A DNA stretch of 15,220 bases from Bacillota bacterium (GTDB lineage: Bacteria; Bacillota; Clostridia; Peptostreptococcales; Anaerovoracaceae): contig JAEEOX010000047.1 in the NCBI GenBank assembly GCA_016284485.1, positions 1-15,220 of the forward strand, read 5' to 3'. A model generated the notes under the pieces. It did not search any database and had not been told where the DNA came from. It worked only from the letters and a program-made list of their open reading frames with translations. Positions 1-9,094 of the stretch are shown here, in pieces. The position numbers and the translations under genes are program-made. Within the stretch, counting starts at the first letter, position 1. Every line of letters starts with the position of its first letter.

Positions 1-429
1 AAGCAGATACCCATCCCGGAACTGATCGAAGGCAAAAAACTTCTCTTCGTGGATGACTCCATCGTCCGCGGCACCCAGATCAGGGAGACCGTAAAGTTCC
101 TTTACGACAACGGAGCCAAGGAGGTCCACATGAGATCCGCTTCGCCTCCCATCATCTACGGATGCAAGTACCTCAACTTCTCATCTTCAAAGAATGAGAT
201 GGAACTTCTGGCGAGGAGGGTGATCGTTGAGCTGGAGGGCGAGGAAGGCCTTAAATATGCCGAGGAATACTCCGACGGCAGGACTGAGCGCGGCAAGAAA
301 CTGAGAAAAGCCATAAGCGATAAATTCCACTTCGATTCTCTTGAATTCCAGTCCCTTGAGGGGGTCCTGGAAGCCATCGGACTCGACAGATGTAAGCTCT
401 GCACCTACTGCTGGGACGGCAGAGAGTAA
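1..429 (+). CDS. purF: Amidophosphoribosyltransferase PurF, C-terminal part
   Basis: Partial gene, open at the left window edge; 142 codons of the C-terminal phosphoribosyltransferase domain are visible, roughly the last 30% of a family of about 470 residues. PurF catalyses the first committed step of purine synthesis, PRPP plus glutamine to phosphoribosylamine. The PRPP-binding loop LFVDDSIVRGTQ sits at visible residues 15-26. Cysteines at visible residues 55 (in YGCKYLN) and 131, 134 and 137 (in CKLCTYCWDGRE, the C-terminus) match the region where the Bacillus-type enzyme holds its [4Fe-4S] cluster; the fourth ligand would lie upstream of the window. That enzyme type is inactivated by oxygen, which fits an anaerobe. 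It stops 29 nt before purM and is read as part of the same operon. The family call is very secure; the iron-sulfur cluster is inferred from the cysteines only. Confidence 0.97.
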   Translation, partial: KQIPIPELIEGKKLLFVDDSIVRGTQIRETVKFLYDNGAKEVHMRSASPPIIYGCKYLNFSSSKNEMELLARRVIVELEGEEGLKYAEEYSDGRTERGKKLRKAISDKFHFDSLEFQSLEGVLEAIGLDRCKLCTYCWDGRE

Positions 430-458
430 ATAATCAAATATTGAAAGGGTTAGTAGAT

Positions 459-1508
459 ATGAACAACAAGTCAAGATCTGAAAGCTACGCCCAGTCCGGC
501 GTGGACATAACCGCCGGATACAAGGCGGTGGAACTCATGAAGCCCCTGGTGGCAAGGACCATGATAGGGGACCATTCCGATGATATCGGAGGCTTCGGCG
601 GACTTTTTGAACTGGACATGACAGGGATCACCAAGCCTGTTCTGGTCAGCGGGACCGACGGCGTGGGCACCAAGCTCAAGATCGCCTTCCTCATGGACAA
701 ACACGATACCGTGGGGATCGACTGCGTGGCTATGTGCGTCAACGACGTGATCTGCTGCGGAGCCAGGCCGCTGTTCTTCCTGGACTATATCGCCTGCGGG
801 AAAAACTATCCCGAGCGCATCGCCGAGATCGTATCCGGCGTGGCAGAGGGCTGCGTACAGTCCGGAGCTGAGCTCATAGGCGGTGAGACCGCTGAGATGC
901 CCGGATTCTACCCCGTGGACGAGTATGACCTGGCAGGCTTCACCGTAGGTGTTGCGGACAAGTCAAAGATCCTCAACAAGGAGACCATGGAGGAGGGTGA
1001 CGTGGTGATCGGACTTCCGTCTTCCGGAGTTCACTCCAACGGATTCTCCCTTGTAAGGAAGGTCTTCGACGTTGAAAACGCCGACCTTAAGACTCCTCTT
1101 CCGGAACTGGACGGAAGGAGCCTGGGCGAGACCCTTCTTACGCCTACGAAGATCTACGTCAAGCCCATGCTGAAACTCATGGAGAAGGTGAACGTGAGAT
1201 CTGTTGCCCACATCACCGGAGGCGGCTTCTATGAGAATATTCCCAGAAGTATACCCGACGGTTTCCAGGCAAGGATAGACAAGAGCACTCTTAGAATACC
1301 GCCCATTTTCAGGCTCCTTCAGGCAAAGGGCGATATTCCGGAGAGAGACATGTTCAACACCTTCAACATGGGAGTGGGAATGACCGTGGTGGTTCCCAGA
1401 ATGCAGTCGCTGGAAGCTCTGGACATCTTAAGAGATGCCGGAGAAGATGCCTACATCATAGGTGAGATCCTTCCTACAGATACCGACGAAAAGGTCGTAC
1501 TCATTTAG
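459..1508 (+). CDS. purM: Phosphoribosylformylglycinamidine cyclo-ligase (AIR synthetase) PurM
   Basis: PurM (349 aa, close to the usual 345-350) closes the imidazole ring: FGAM plus ATP to AIR, step 5 of purine synthesis, in the cytosol. Visible family motifs in order are YAQSGVDITAGYKAVELMKP at the N-terminus, DHSDDIGGFGGLFEL, the nucleotide-site motif VSGTDGVGTKLKIA, CVAMCVNDVICCGARPLFF, GGETAEMPGFY, GLPSSGVHSNGFSLVRKV, HITGGGFYENIPR and FNTFNMGVGM. I chose the ATG at 459 because AAAGGG (444-449) lies 9 nt upstream. An in-frame TTG at 441 would add six residues but overlaps that ribosome binding site. The stop codon TAG is itself part of the SD site of purN, so the two genes are probably translationally coupled. 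Nothing is broken or unusual. Confidence 0.97.
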   Translation: MNNKSRSESYAQSGVDITAGYKAVELMKPLVARTMIGDHSDDIGGFGGLFELDMTGITKPVLVSGTDGVGTKLKIAFLMDKHDTVGIDCVAMCVNDVICCGARPLFFLDYIACGKNYPERIAEIVSGVAEGCVQSGAELIGGETAEMPGFYPVDEYDLAGFTVGVADKSKILNKETMEEGDVVIGLPSSGVHSNGFSLVRKVFDVENADLKTPLPELDGRSLGETLLTPTKIYVKPMLKLMEKVNVRSVAHITGGGFYENIPRSIPDGFQARIDKSTLRIPPIFRLLQAKGDIPERDMFNTFNMGVGMTVVVPRMQSLEALDILRDAGEDAYIIGEILPTDTDEKVVLI

Positions 1509-1517
1509 GAGCGCGTC

Positions 1518-2138
1518 ATGGAAAAAGCCAGAATAGCCGTTCTTGTCTCGGGGGGAGGCACCAATCTCCAGGCTCTGATCGACAGCGAAAAGTCGGGAGT
1601 CATAAATGCAGGAGAGATCAAACTGGTCATCTCCGACAACAGGGACGCATACGCGATCAAAAGAGCGGAAAACAATAACATTGAGACGAAAGTCCTTCTC
1701 AGGAAGGACTTCGCCTCAAGAGAAGATCATGAAAAAGCGCTTGTCGGCACACTTAAAGATCATGATATCGATCTTGTTGTGCTGGCAGGCTTTATGTCTA
1801 TCTTAAGCCCCTATTTCATAGACGCCTTCAGGGACAGGATAATCAATGTACATCCCTCCCTGATACCGTCGTTCTGCGGCAAGGGCTTCTATGGGCTCAA
1901 GGTGCATGAGGCTGCGCTGAACTACGGAGTCAAGGTGACGGGAGCCACCGTGCACTACGTAAATGAGATCCCCGACGGCGGCAGGATCATCATCCAGAAA
2001 GCCGTTGAGGTAAAGGAAGGGGATACTCCGGAGATCCTTCAGAGAAGGGTAATGGAGGAGGCCGAGTGGAAGATCCTTCCCATGGCCTGTCAGATGGTAT
2101 GTCAGAATATCACAGAGGAAAAAAACAATGCCGAATGA
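1518..2138 (+). CDS. purN: Phosphoribosylglycinamide formyltransferase PurN
   Basis: PurN (206 aa) transfers the formyl group of 10-formyl-tetrahydrofolate to GAR, step 3 of the pathway. The N-terminal phosphate-binding loop reads VLVSGGGTNLQALIDS. The folate and catalytic region reads VVLAGFMSILSPYF followed by NVHPSLIPSF, which carries the catalytic Asn and His, and EIPDGG carries the catalytic Asp. After NVHPSLIPSF the chain has CGKGFYGLKVHE, unlike the shorter and less glycine-rich stretch in the E. coli enzyme; I believe this is a clostridial variant rather than a defect. SD AGGAG (1507-1511) overlaps the purM stop, 6 nt before the ATG. The last 11 nt overlap the next gene. No tetrahydrofolate-independent PurT is visible, so this gene is probably the GAR formylation route here. 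Confidence 0.95.
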   Translation: MEKARIAVLVSGGGTNLQALIDSEKSGVINAGEIKLVISDNRDAYAIKRAENNNIETKVLLRKDFASREDHEKALVGTLKDHDIDLVVLAGFMSILSPYFIDAFRDRIINVHPSLIPSFCGKGFYGLKVHEAALNYGVKVTGATVHYVNEIPDGGRIIIQKAVEVKEGDTPEILQRRVMEEAEWKILPMACQMVCQNITEEKNNAE

Positions 2139-2865
2139 TACTTATAAAACAGCAAGCATAGAGGAGGCTCTTTCCCGCACAGATTATCCGGGCAGAGGCA
2201 TCATAATCGGAAAATCCCCGGACGGATCCAGGGCCATGACTGCATATTTCATCATGGGCAGGAGCGATAACTCAAAAAACAGAGTGTTCATGGAAGAAGG
2301 AGAGGACGTTGTCATTTACCCCTACGATTACTCAAAGGTTGAGGATCCATCCCTGATAATCTACTCTCCTGTGAGAAGGTTCGGTGGAAGTCTGATCGTC
2401 ACAAACGGTGACCAGACCGACACGATATACGATCACCTTGTGAAGGGACAGGACTTCAGGACCGCGCTCCGCACCAGGGAGTTCGAACCGGACAGGCCCA
2501 ACTGGACACCCAGGATCAGCGGCATCCTGAACTTCCCGGAGCCTGATCTTAAAGGGGATTTCACCTATGAGATGAGCATCCTGAAGAGCGTGGACAGCGA
2601 GGGCACAGGCTGCGCAAGATATTTTTACGAATATCCTTCCGTGGCAGGTCTGGGTCATTTCATCCACACATACGAAGAAAACGGCGAACCCATTCCCACC
2701 TTCAGGGGAGAACCTGAGAGAGTCAGCATGCCTGAGGATCTGGGATCTTTTGCGAAGGGGGTGTGGGAAAGCCTGGACGAAGATAAAAAGATCTCCATGT
2801 ACGCTTGTGTCATCGACCTGGAGACAGGCGTAAGGACATCTGAACTCATAAACAAGAACGTCTGA
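2128..2865 (+). CDS. IMP cyclohydrolase, PurO-like family
   Basis: A 245-aa protein that I assign to the archaeal-type IMP cyclohydrolase family (PurO, IMP_cyclohyd), which closes FAICAR to IMP, the last step of purine synthesis. The support is the N-terminal signature YPGRGIIIGKSPDGSRAM, the stretch AYFIMGRSDNSKNRVF, and the pattern DYSKVEDPSLIIYSPVR, all of which I recognise from clostridial members. Context agrees: the next gene encodes only the formyltransferase half of PurH, so the cyclohydrolase must come from elsewhere, and this gene sits directly before it. It overlaps purN by 11 nt (AGAGGA at 2114-2119 serves as SD, 8 nt before the ATG) and ends 19 nt before the next gene. It is unrelated in fold to the MGS-like cyclohydrolase domain of bifunctional PurH. 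The assignment rests on remembered motifs and context, not on a search. Confidence 0.85.
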   Translation: MPNDTYKTASIEEALSRTDYPGRGIIIGKSPDGSRAMTAYFIMGRSDNSKNRVFMEEGEDVVIYPYDYSKVEDPSLIIYSPVRRFGGSLIVTNGDQTDTIYDHLVKGQDFRTALRTREFEPDRPNWTPRISGILNFPEPDLKGDFTYEMSILKSVDSEGTGCARYFYEYPSVAGLGHFIHTYEENGEPIPTFRGEPERVSMPEDLGSFAKGVWESLDEDKKISMYACVIDLETGVRTSELINKNV

Positions 2866-2884
2866 GGGTACAGGAGGCAGCATC

Positions 2885-4069
2885 ATGAAAGAATATGAAC
2901 TGAAATACGGTGTGAACCCCAATCAGGGTGAGGCTTCCGTCTACATGGAGGACGGAAGAGATCTTCCCTTCAGGATCCTGAACGGAAGAGCAGGCTATAT
3001 CAATCTTCTGGATGCCATGAACAGCTGGCAGCTGGTTAAGGAGCTGAAGGAGGCCCTGGGCCTTCCTGCGGCGGCTTCATTCAAGCATGTCAGCCCTACG
3101 TCTGCTGCGGTGGGCATCAGGATGAGCGAGAAGCAGAAGAGGGCTTTCTTCGTTGATGACCTGGAGGGAATCGACGAATCGCCCATTGCCACAGCCTATG
3201 CCAGAGCCAGAGGAACCGACCGTCTCAGCTCCTACGGAGACTGGGCGGCCCTTTCTGACGTATGCGATGCAGCGACTGCAAGGATCCTCCAGAGAGAGGT
3301 CTCAGACGGCGTGATCGCTCCGGGCTACGATGAGGAGGCTCTGGAGATCCTCAGAGAGAAAAAGAAGGGCAAGTACACCATCATTCAGATGGACCCCGAC
3401 TACGTTCCGGCCAGGATGGAAAAGAAGCAGGTCAACGGCATCATCTTCTCACAGGAACATAATGATTCCGTTATCGGACCTGAGATCTTCGAGAACATCG
3501 TTACAGAGAAGGACGTGCTTCCCGAGGAAGCCAAGAGGGACCTGATCGTGGCATTGATCACCCTCAAGTACACTCAGTCCAACTCGGTGTGTTACGCTCT
3601 GGACGGACAGGCCATCGGCGTAGGCGCCGGCCAGCAGTCCAGGATCCACTGCACCAGACTTGCCGGTGACAAGGCTGACAGATGGCAGCTCAGGCAGCAT
3701 GACAAGGTGCTGGATCTTCCCTTCAGAGAGGACATCAGGAGACCCGACAGGGACAACGCCATAGATATCTATCTTTCAGAAGATTACGAAGACGTAATCG
3801 GAGAAGGAAAATGGCAGGCATGGTTCACCGAGAGACCCGAGCCTTTCACCAGAGAGGAACAGAAGGAATATCTCAGGACCATTACGGGAGTATCCCTTGG
3901 GTCCGACGCCTTCTTCCCATTCGGAGACAACATAGAAAGAGCAGCCAGGAGCGGAGTTTCCTACGTGGCACAGCCCGGAGGGTCCGTGAGAGACGACAAC
4001 GTCATTGAGACATGCAACAAGTACGGAATGGTCATGGCCTTCACCGGCATCAGACTGTTCCATCACTGA
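2885..4069 (+). CDS. Stand-alone AICAR formyltransferase (C-terminal domain of PurH)
   Basis: 394 aa corresponding to the AICAR transformylase domain of PurH without the N-terminal IMP cyclohydrolase domain; a bifunctional PurH has about 510-590 residues. It converts AICAR plus 10-formyl-tetrahydrofolate to FAICAR. The N-terminus starts directly with the transformylase hallmark LKYGVNPNQ. Lys67-His68 in SFKHVSPTSAA are the expected catalytic pair, KYTQSNSVCYALDGQ and GAGQQSRIHCTRLA form the substrate site, and SDAFFPFGDNIERA and QPGGSVRDDNVI complete the fold. AGGAGG (2872-2877) lies 7 nt before the ATG, a strong site, and the upstream sequence is fully used by the PurO-like gene. The gene is therefore a natural stand-alone form, not a truncation: no remnant of the missing domain lies upstream. 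It probably works with the PurO-like product to finish IMP synthesis. Confidence 0.95.
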   Translation: MKEYELKYGVNPNQGEASVYMEDGRDLPFRILNGRAGYINLLDAMNSWQLVKELKEALGLPAAASFKHVSPTSAAVGIRMSEKQKRAFFVDDLEGIDESPIATAYARARGTDRLSSYGDWAALSDVCDAATARILQREVSDGVIAPGYDEEALEILREKKKGKYTIIQMDPDYVPARMEKKQVNGIIFSQEHNDSVIGPEIFENIVTEKDVLPEEAKRDLIVALITLKYTQSNSVCYALDGQAIGVGAGQQSRIHCTRLAGDKADRWQLRQHDKVLDLPFREDIRRPDRDNAIDIYLSEDYEDVIGEGKWQAWFTERPEPFTREEQKEYLRTITGVSLGSDAFFPFGDNIERAARSGVSYVAQPGGSVRDDNVIETCNKYGMVMAFTGIRLFHH

Positions 4070-4088
4070 TTATGATATGGAGCAGGAT

Positions 4089-5348
4089 ATGAGAATACTT
4101 GTGGTTGGAGGCGGCGGCCGTGAGCACGCTATAATCAAAGCCTTAAAAAAGTGCAGGGACTGCGGTGAGATCTTTTGCGCCCCGGGAAACGGCGGAATCG
4201 CAAAAGACGCGACCCTGGTGGACATAGGCGCGAAGGACATAGAGAAGATCAGAGACTTCGCTGTTGAGAACAAGATAGATTTCTGCGTGGTAGCGCCGGA
4301 TGACCCGCTGGTCATGGGTGCCGTGGATCTTTTGAACGAGGCCGGCATCAGGACCTTCGGTCCCGACAAAAAGGCCGCGATCATCGAGGGCAGCAAGGCG
4401 TTTTCGAAGGATCTCATGAAGAAGTACGGGATCCCCACGGCAGCCTATGAGACTTTTGACAATGTTGACAAAGCCCTGGAATACGTGAAGACCTGCAGCA
4501 TCCCCGTGGTTGTGAAGGCGGACGGACTGGCTCTGGGCAAGGGCGTCCTTATCTGCGAGACTAGGGATGAGGCCGTAAGCGCCGTAAAGACCATCATGGA
4601 AGACAAGGCCTTCGGCAAGAGCGGAGACAAGGTGGTCATCGAGGAGTTCCTCACCGGTCCGGAGGTATCAGTTCTGAGCTTCACCGACGGAAACGTTGTG
4701 GTACCCATGGTGTCTTCAATGGATCACAAGAGAGCTCTTGACGGTGACAAGGGACTGAACACAGGCGGAATGGGAACCATCGCGCCCAATCCTTACTACA
4801 CAGAGGAAGTGGCGGAGGAGTGCATGGAAAAGATCTTCCTTCCCACCATCAGAGCAATGAAGGCAGAGGGGAGGACCTTCAGGGGCTGCCTCTACTTCGG
4901 GCTCATGATCACTCCGGACGGTCCTAAGGTAATAGAGTATAACTGCAGATTCGGCGACCCTGAGACTCAGGTGGTGCTGCCTCTTCTTGAAAGTGATCTT
5001 CTGGACATAATGCTCAAGACTTACGAGGGGACCCTGAGTCCGGAGGACGTGAAGTTCTCTGACGGATGCGCCTGCTGTGTGGTGATGGCTTCTGAGGGAT
5101 ATCCCGTAAGCTACGAGAAAGGTTTCCCCATCACCATGCCGGAGGACAGGAACATCTATGTCGCCGGAGCCAAGCTGGAGGACGGCGTTCTCAAGACCTC
5201 AGGAGGAAGGGTACTGGGAGTCACAGAGACCGCGCCAACACTGAGGGAAGCCATTGACAAGGCTTACGAGACGGTGTCTCACGTTAGCTTTGCCAACGCA
5301 TATTACAGAAAAGACATAGGAAAGCGTGCCCTTGAGGCAGAGAAATAA
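4089..5348 (+). CDS. purD: Phosphoribosylamine-glycine ligase PurD
   Basis: PurD (419 aa, normal length) joins phosphoribosylamine and glycine with ATP, step 2 of the pathway. The N-terminal domain opens with MRILVVGGGGREHAIIKAL. The ATP-grasp domain shows EGSKAFSKDLMKKYGIPT, VVVKADGLALGKGVLI, NTGGMGTIAPNPYY and the metal-binding EYNCRFGDPETQ; the C-terminal domain ends with GRVLGVTETAPTLREAI. I chose ATG 4089 because the family hallmark begins exactly there and GGAG (4079-4082) lies 6 nt upstream. The frame stays open back to 4005, but those extra codons overlap the 3' end of the AICAR formyltransferase gene in another frame. ATG 4077 is also in frame but has no SD. The stop lies 14 nt before purL. 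All family residues I looked for are present. Confidence 0.96.
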   Translation: MRILVVGGGGREHAIIKALKKCRDCGEIFCAPGNGGIAKDATLVDIGAKDIEKIRDFAVENKIDFCVVAPDDPLVMGAVDLLNEAGIRTFGPDKKAAIIEGSKAFSKDLMKKYGIPTAAYETFDNVDKALEYVKTCSIPVVVKADGLALGKGVLICETRDEAVSAVKTIMEDKAFGKSGDKVVIEEFLTGPEVSVLSFTDGNVVVPMVSSMDHKRALDGDKGLNTGGMGTIAPNPYYTEEVAEECMEKIFLPTIRAMKAEGRTFRGCLYFGLMITPDGPKVIEYNCRFGDPETQVVLPLLESDLLDIMLKTYEGTLSPEDVKFSDGCACCVVMASEGYPVSYEKGFPITMPEDRNIYVAGAKLEDGVLKTSGGRVLGVTETAPTLREAIDKAYETVSHVSFANAYYRKDIGKRALEAEK

Positions 5349-5362
5349 AAGCGAGGGATACA

Positions 5363-8300
5363 ATGGTTTACAGAGTTTACGTTGAGAAGAAGAAGGGCCT
5401 GGACAACGAGGCGAGAGCCCTCCTGAATGATTTCAGAGAACTCCTTGGAATAAAGGGACTGAAGGACGTCAGGCTTTACAACAGATATGACTGCGAAGGA
5501 CTGACGGAGGAACTTTTCCTGAATGCCGTAAACGGTGTTCTCAGTGAGCCTCAGCTGGACACGGTCACTTATGAGCAGCCTGTGGGAGACAGGGTGTTTT
5601 GCGTTGAATATCTGCCCGGACAGTTCGATCAGAGAGCATCTTCCGCTGCTGAGTGCATCCAGCTGATATCAAAGGCTGAGAAGCCTGAGATCAGAAGTGC
5701 CAAGGTATATGCACTTTTCGGGGAAATAAGCGACTCGGATCTTGATGCCGTCAAAAAATACGTCATCAACCCTGTGGAGGCAAGAGAGGCTTCGCTGGAG
5801 CTGCCGGAGACACTTCAGATGGATCTGGTCAATCCCACTGAGGTGGCTGTCATCGAAGGTTTCAGGGACATGGATGACGCCGCTCTTCAGAACATGGTGG
5901 ACGAACTTGGTCTTGCCATGGACGAGGGAGACCTTAAGTTCACCAGGGACTATTTCGTAAAGGAACAGAGAGATCCCACCATCACAGAGATCAGAGTGAT
6001 CGATACATACTGGTCGGATCACTGCAGACATACCACCTTCAATACGATTATTGACAAGGTCACCTTTGAGGATCAGTACGTCCAGGATGCCTGGGACAGA
6101 TATCACGACCTGAAAAAGGAACTGAACAGGACCAAGCCGGATTCCCTCATGGACGTGGGGACCATAGCAGCAAAGGTACTTAAGAAGAGGGGAGTGCTGG
6201 ACAAACTGGACGAGTCCAAGGAGATCAATGCCTGCACCATCAGGATCAAGGCAGACATCGAAGGCAAGACCGAGGACTGGCTTCTGCTCTTCAAAAACGA
6301 GACACATAACCATCCCACTGAGATAGAGCCCTTCGGAGGCGCTGCCACCTGCATAGGCGGAGCCATCCGCGACCCGCTTTCCGGCAGAAGCTATGTATAT
6401 GCTGCCATGAGAGTTACGGGAGCAGGAGATCCGCTGAGACCTCTGAACGAGACTTTGCCCGGCAAGCTTCCCCAGAGGACTCTGGTGACCAAGGCAGCAG
6501 CCGGTTACAGTTCCTACGGCAACCAGATCGGTCTTGCAACTGGCCTGGTGGATGAGATCTATCATCCCGGTTACGTCGCAAAACGTATGGAAGTGGGAGC
6601 AGTCATCGCTGCCGCTCCCCAGGAGAACGTGATCAGGGAAGAACCTGAGCCGGGAGACATCATCATCCTTCTGGGCGGAAAGACCGGCCGTGACGGCTGC
6701 GGCGGAGCCACAGGTTCCTCCAAGTCTCACAATCTTTCTTCCCTTGAGACCTGCGGAGCAGAGGTCCAGAAGGGCAACGCTCCTGAGGAGAGGAAGCTTC
6801 AGAGACTCTTCAGGGATCCTGAAGCATCCCGCATGATCATCCGCTGCAACGATTTCGGCGCAGGCGGAGTTTCCGTTGCCATCGGCGAGCTGGCTGACGG
6901 ACTGGACATCGATCTCAACAAGGTCCCGAAGAAGTATGAGAGCCTTGACGGAACTGAACTTGCCATCTCCGAATCCCAGGAGAGAATGGCTGTTGTGGTC
7001 AGGGCAAAGGATGCTGACAGATTCTGTGAGATCGCGGAAAGAGAGAACCTTGAGTCCACAGTGGTGGCCAGAGTCACCGATACGGGCAGACTGGTTGAAA
7101 AGTGGAACGGCAAGGCAATCGTCGACATCTCCAGAGAGTTCCTGGATACCAACGGAGCTGAGAAGCATATAGAAGTGGTGGTTCCGGCCGATGAAGATCT
7201 GAAACTTGAAAGCGAGACCGATTTCCGTCAGGGAATGAAGACTCTGGTGGGCGATCTCAACGTATGTTCCAAGAGAGGTCTCTCCGAAAGATTCGACTCC
7301 ACCATCGGAGGCGGCACCGTCCTCATGCCTTTCGGAGGCAAGTATCAGAGGACTCCCATTCAGACTATGGTCCACAAGCTTCCGGTCATGGACAGAGATA
7401 CCAGGACCGTGAGTTTCATGTCCTACGGCTACGATCCGTTCATAACCGAGAGAGCACCTTTCAAGGGAGCATACCTCTCAGTTGTATCATCCGTCGCAAA
7501 ACTCATTGCCGCCGGAGCTGAGAACAGAGACATCTATCTCTCGTTCCAGGAATATTTCCAGAAGCTGGGCCGTGATCCCAGAAAGTGGGGCCAGCCATTG
7601 AGCGCAGTTCTGGGAGCCATGGAAGCCCAGATGGATCTCAGAGCGGGAGCCATCGGAGGCAAGGACTCCATGTCCGGCACCTTCGAAAATCTCAACGTTC
7701 CTCCCACACTCATATCTTTTGCGGTAACTGTGGGAGACATAGACAGAGTGAAGAGCCCGGAATTCAAGAAGGCTGGACACACAGTGCTCTTCGCAAGACC
7801 TGCTGTAAATGACACAGGGCTTCCCACAGGCCAGTCCATGCACAGGCTTTTCCATGCTGTGAGCACACTTAACAAAAGGATCGATGCGGCCTACACACCC
7901 TGCTACGGCGGAGTGGCAGAGGGAGTGTTCAAGATGGCCATCGGAAACGGCGTGGGATTCAGATATGCCGATCACATCACTCTTGATGAAATATTCGATC
8001 ATTCCTACGGAAGCTTCATACTTGAGATGAAGGAAGGAGAAGGGGAATACGCCCTGAAACTTCTCATGGAGGCCGGAGTAGACGTAACAGTTCTGGGCCT
8101 TACCACCGATGACTGTGCCATCACATTCAGAGGAGAGAAGGTCTCGCTGGGTGAGCTTTCGGACATTTATGAGAGCAAACTCGAGCCTGTATATCCCTGC
8201 AACATCAGCCAGAAGGGCGCCGAACTTCACAACGTTTCCTCTGACATAAAGGCTGCAGCCCATGGAAGCGCAACCCTTGCGTCAGCGAAGCCCAGAGTGC

Positions 8301-9094
8301 TCATCCCCGTGTTCCCGGGAACAAACTGCGAGTACGATACGGCCAAGGCATTCCTGGAGGCGGGAGCTGATCCTGAGATCTTCGTCATCAATAACCTGAC
8401 CAGTGCCCACGTCGCACGCTCGGTGGAGGATTTCGCAAAGAAGGTAAGCGAGAGCCAGATGATCTTCGTTCCCGGCGGATTCTCCGGCGGAGATGAACCT
8501 GACGGTTCCGGAAAATTCATCACAGCCTTCTTCAGGAACCCTGAGATCAAGGAAGCTGTTACAGCACTTCTGGAGGACAGGGACGGCCTCATGGGAGGTA
8601 TATGCAACGGTTTCCAGGCGCTGATCAAGCTGGGACTCCTGCAGTACGGCAGAATAACCGATATGGACAGCGATTCCGCCACCCTTACCTTCAACAAGAT
8701 CTCGCGTCACCAGTCCAAGATCGTGAATGTCAGGGTCGCCTCAGTCAAGTCACCCTGGCTCAGCGGAGTCAAGGTGGGAGACGTTTACCAGGTACCCATC
8801 TCTCACGGAGAGGGCAGGTTCATGGCTCCTGAGGAGCTTCTCCGGAAACTTGAGGAGAACGGCCAGATCATGACCCAGTACGTGGATCTTCAGGGCAACG
8901 CCACAGACGATATCCAGTTCAACCCCAATGGCTCCGATATGGCCGTGGAGGGATTGATCTCGCCGGGAGGCAGGGTCATCGGCAAGATGGGACATGCCGA
9001 GAGAAAGGGCTACGGCCTCTACAAAAACGTGCCCGGCGACTTCGATATGAAACTTTTTGAATCTGCGGTGAGATATTTTGGATTGAATCATTGA
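5363..9094 (+). CDS. purL: Phosphoribosylformylglycinamidine synthase, single-chain PurL
   Basis: A 1243-aa FGAM synthase in which the PurS-like, synthetase and glutaminase parts are fused. It converts FGAR plus glutamine and ATP to FGAM, step 4. The N-terminal region is PurS-like. The linker and first synthetase half carry YWSDHCRHTTF (about 216-226) and NETHNHPTEIEPFGG (312-326). The C-terminal class I glutaminase begins near PVFPGTNCEYDTAKAF, with the nucleophile Cys1081 in GGICNGFQ and the His1211/Glu1213 pair in GKMGHAER. The length and the MGHAER ending match the clostridial single-chain type rather than the roughly 1300-aa proteobacterial enzyme or the split PurS/PurL/PurQ of Bacillus. 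SD GAGGG (5353-5357) lies 5 nt before ATG. It is the last recognisable pur gene; its stop codon is inside the -35 box of the next promoter and no terminator separates it from the following gene. Confidence 0.97.
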   Translation: MVYRVYVEKKKGLDNEARALLNDFRELLGIKGLKDVRLYNRYDCEGLTEELFLNAVNGVLSEPQLDTVTYEQPVGDRVFCVEYLPGQFDQRASSAAECIQLISKAEKPEIRSAKVYALFGEISDSDLDAVKKYVINPVEAREASLELPETLQMDLVNPTEVAVIEGFRDMDDAALQNMVDELGLAMDEGDLKFTRDYFVKEQRDPTITEIRVIDTYWSDHCRHTTFNTIIDKVTFEDQYVQDAWDRYHDLKKELNRTKPDSLMDVGTIAAKVLKKRGVLDKLDESKEINACTIRIKADIEGKTEDWLLLFKNETHNHPTEIEPFGGAATCIGGAIRDPLSGRSYVYAAMRVTGAGDPLRPLNETLPGKLPQRTLVTKAAAGYSSYGNQIGLATGLVDEIYHPGYVAKRMEVGAVIAAAPQENVIREEPEPGDIIILLGGKTGRDGCGGATGSSKSHNLSSLETCGAEVQKGNAPEERKLQRLFRDPEASRMIIRCNDFGAGGVSVAIGELADGLDIDLNKVPKKYESLDGTELAISESQERMAVVVRAKDADRFCEIAERENLESTVVARVTDTGRLVEKWNGKAIVDISREFLDTNGAEKHIEVVVPADEDLKLESETDFRQGMKTLVGDLNVCSKRGLSERFDSTIGGGTVLMPFGGKYQRTPIQTMVHKLPVMDRDTRTVSFMSYGYDPFITERAPFKGAYLSVVSSVAKLIAAGAENRDIYLSFQEYFQKLGRDPRKWGQPLSAVLGAMEAQMDLRAGAIGGKDSMSGTFENLNVPPTLISFAVTVGDIDRVKSPEFKKAGHTVLFARPAVNDTGLPTGQSMHRLFHAVSTLNKRIDAAYTPCYGGVAEGVFKMAIGNGVGFRYADHITLDEIFDHSYGSFILEMKEGEGEYALKLLMEAGVDVTVLGLTTDDCAITFRGEKVSLGELSDIYESKLEPVYPCNISQKGAELHNVSSDIKAAAHGSATLASAKPRVLIPVFPGTNCEYDTAKAFLEAGADPEIFVINNLTSAHVARSVEDFAKKVSESQMIFVPGGFSGGDEPDGSGKFITAFFRNPEIKEAVTALLEDRDGLMGGICNGFQALIKLGLLQYGRITDMDSDSATLTFNKISRHQSKIVNVRVASVKSPWLSGVKVGDVYQVPISHGEGRFMAPEELLRKLEENGQIMTQYVDLQGNATDDIQFNPNGSDMAVEGLISPGGRVIGKMGHAERKGYGLYKNVPGDFDMKLFESAVRYFGLNH

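Noticed and set aside
2885..4069. Reading the short PurH as a pseudogene or frameshifted remnant
   Set aside because: The frame is intact, has a strong SD and complete transformylase motifs, and no trace of the N-terminal domain lies upstream; the PurO-like gene supplies the missing step.
4005..4088. Upstream extension of purD by 28 codons
   Set aside because: It overlaps the 3' end of the AICAR formyltransferase gene in another frame; the conserved PurD N-terminus starts at 4089 with a good SD site 6 nt upstream.
5669..7375. A 568-codon open frame on the minus strand inside purL, and others of 140-260 codons opposite purL, purM, the ATPase and permease 1
   Set aside because: They lie entirely opposite well-conserved genes, have no recognisable motif or SD site, and their compositions (rich in Ser, Leu, His, Cys) are what the complement of these codon-biased genes would give.
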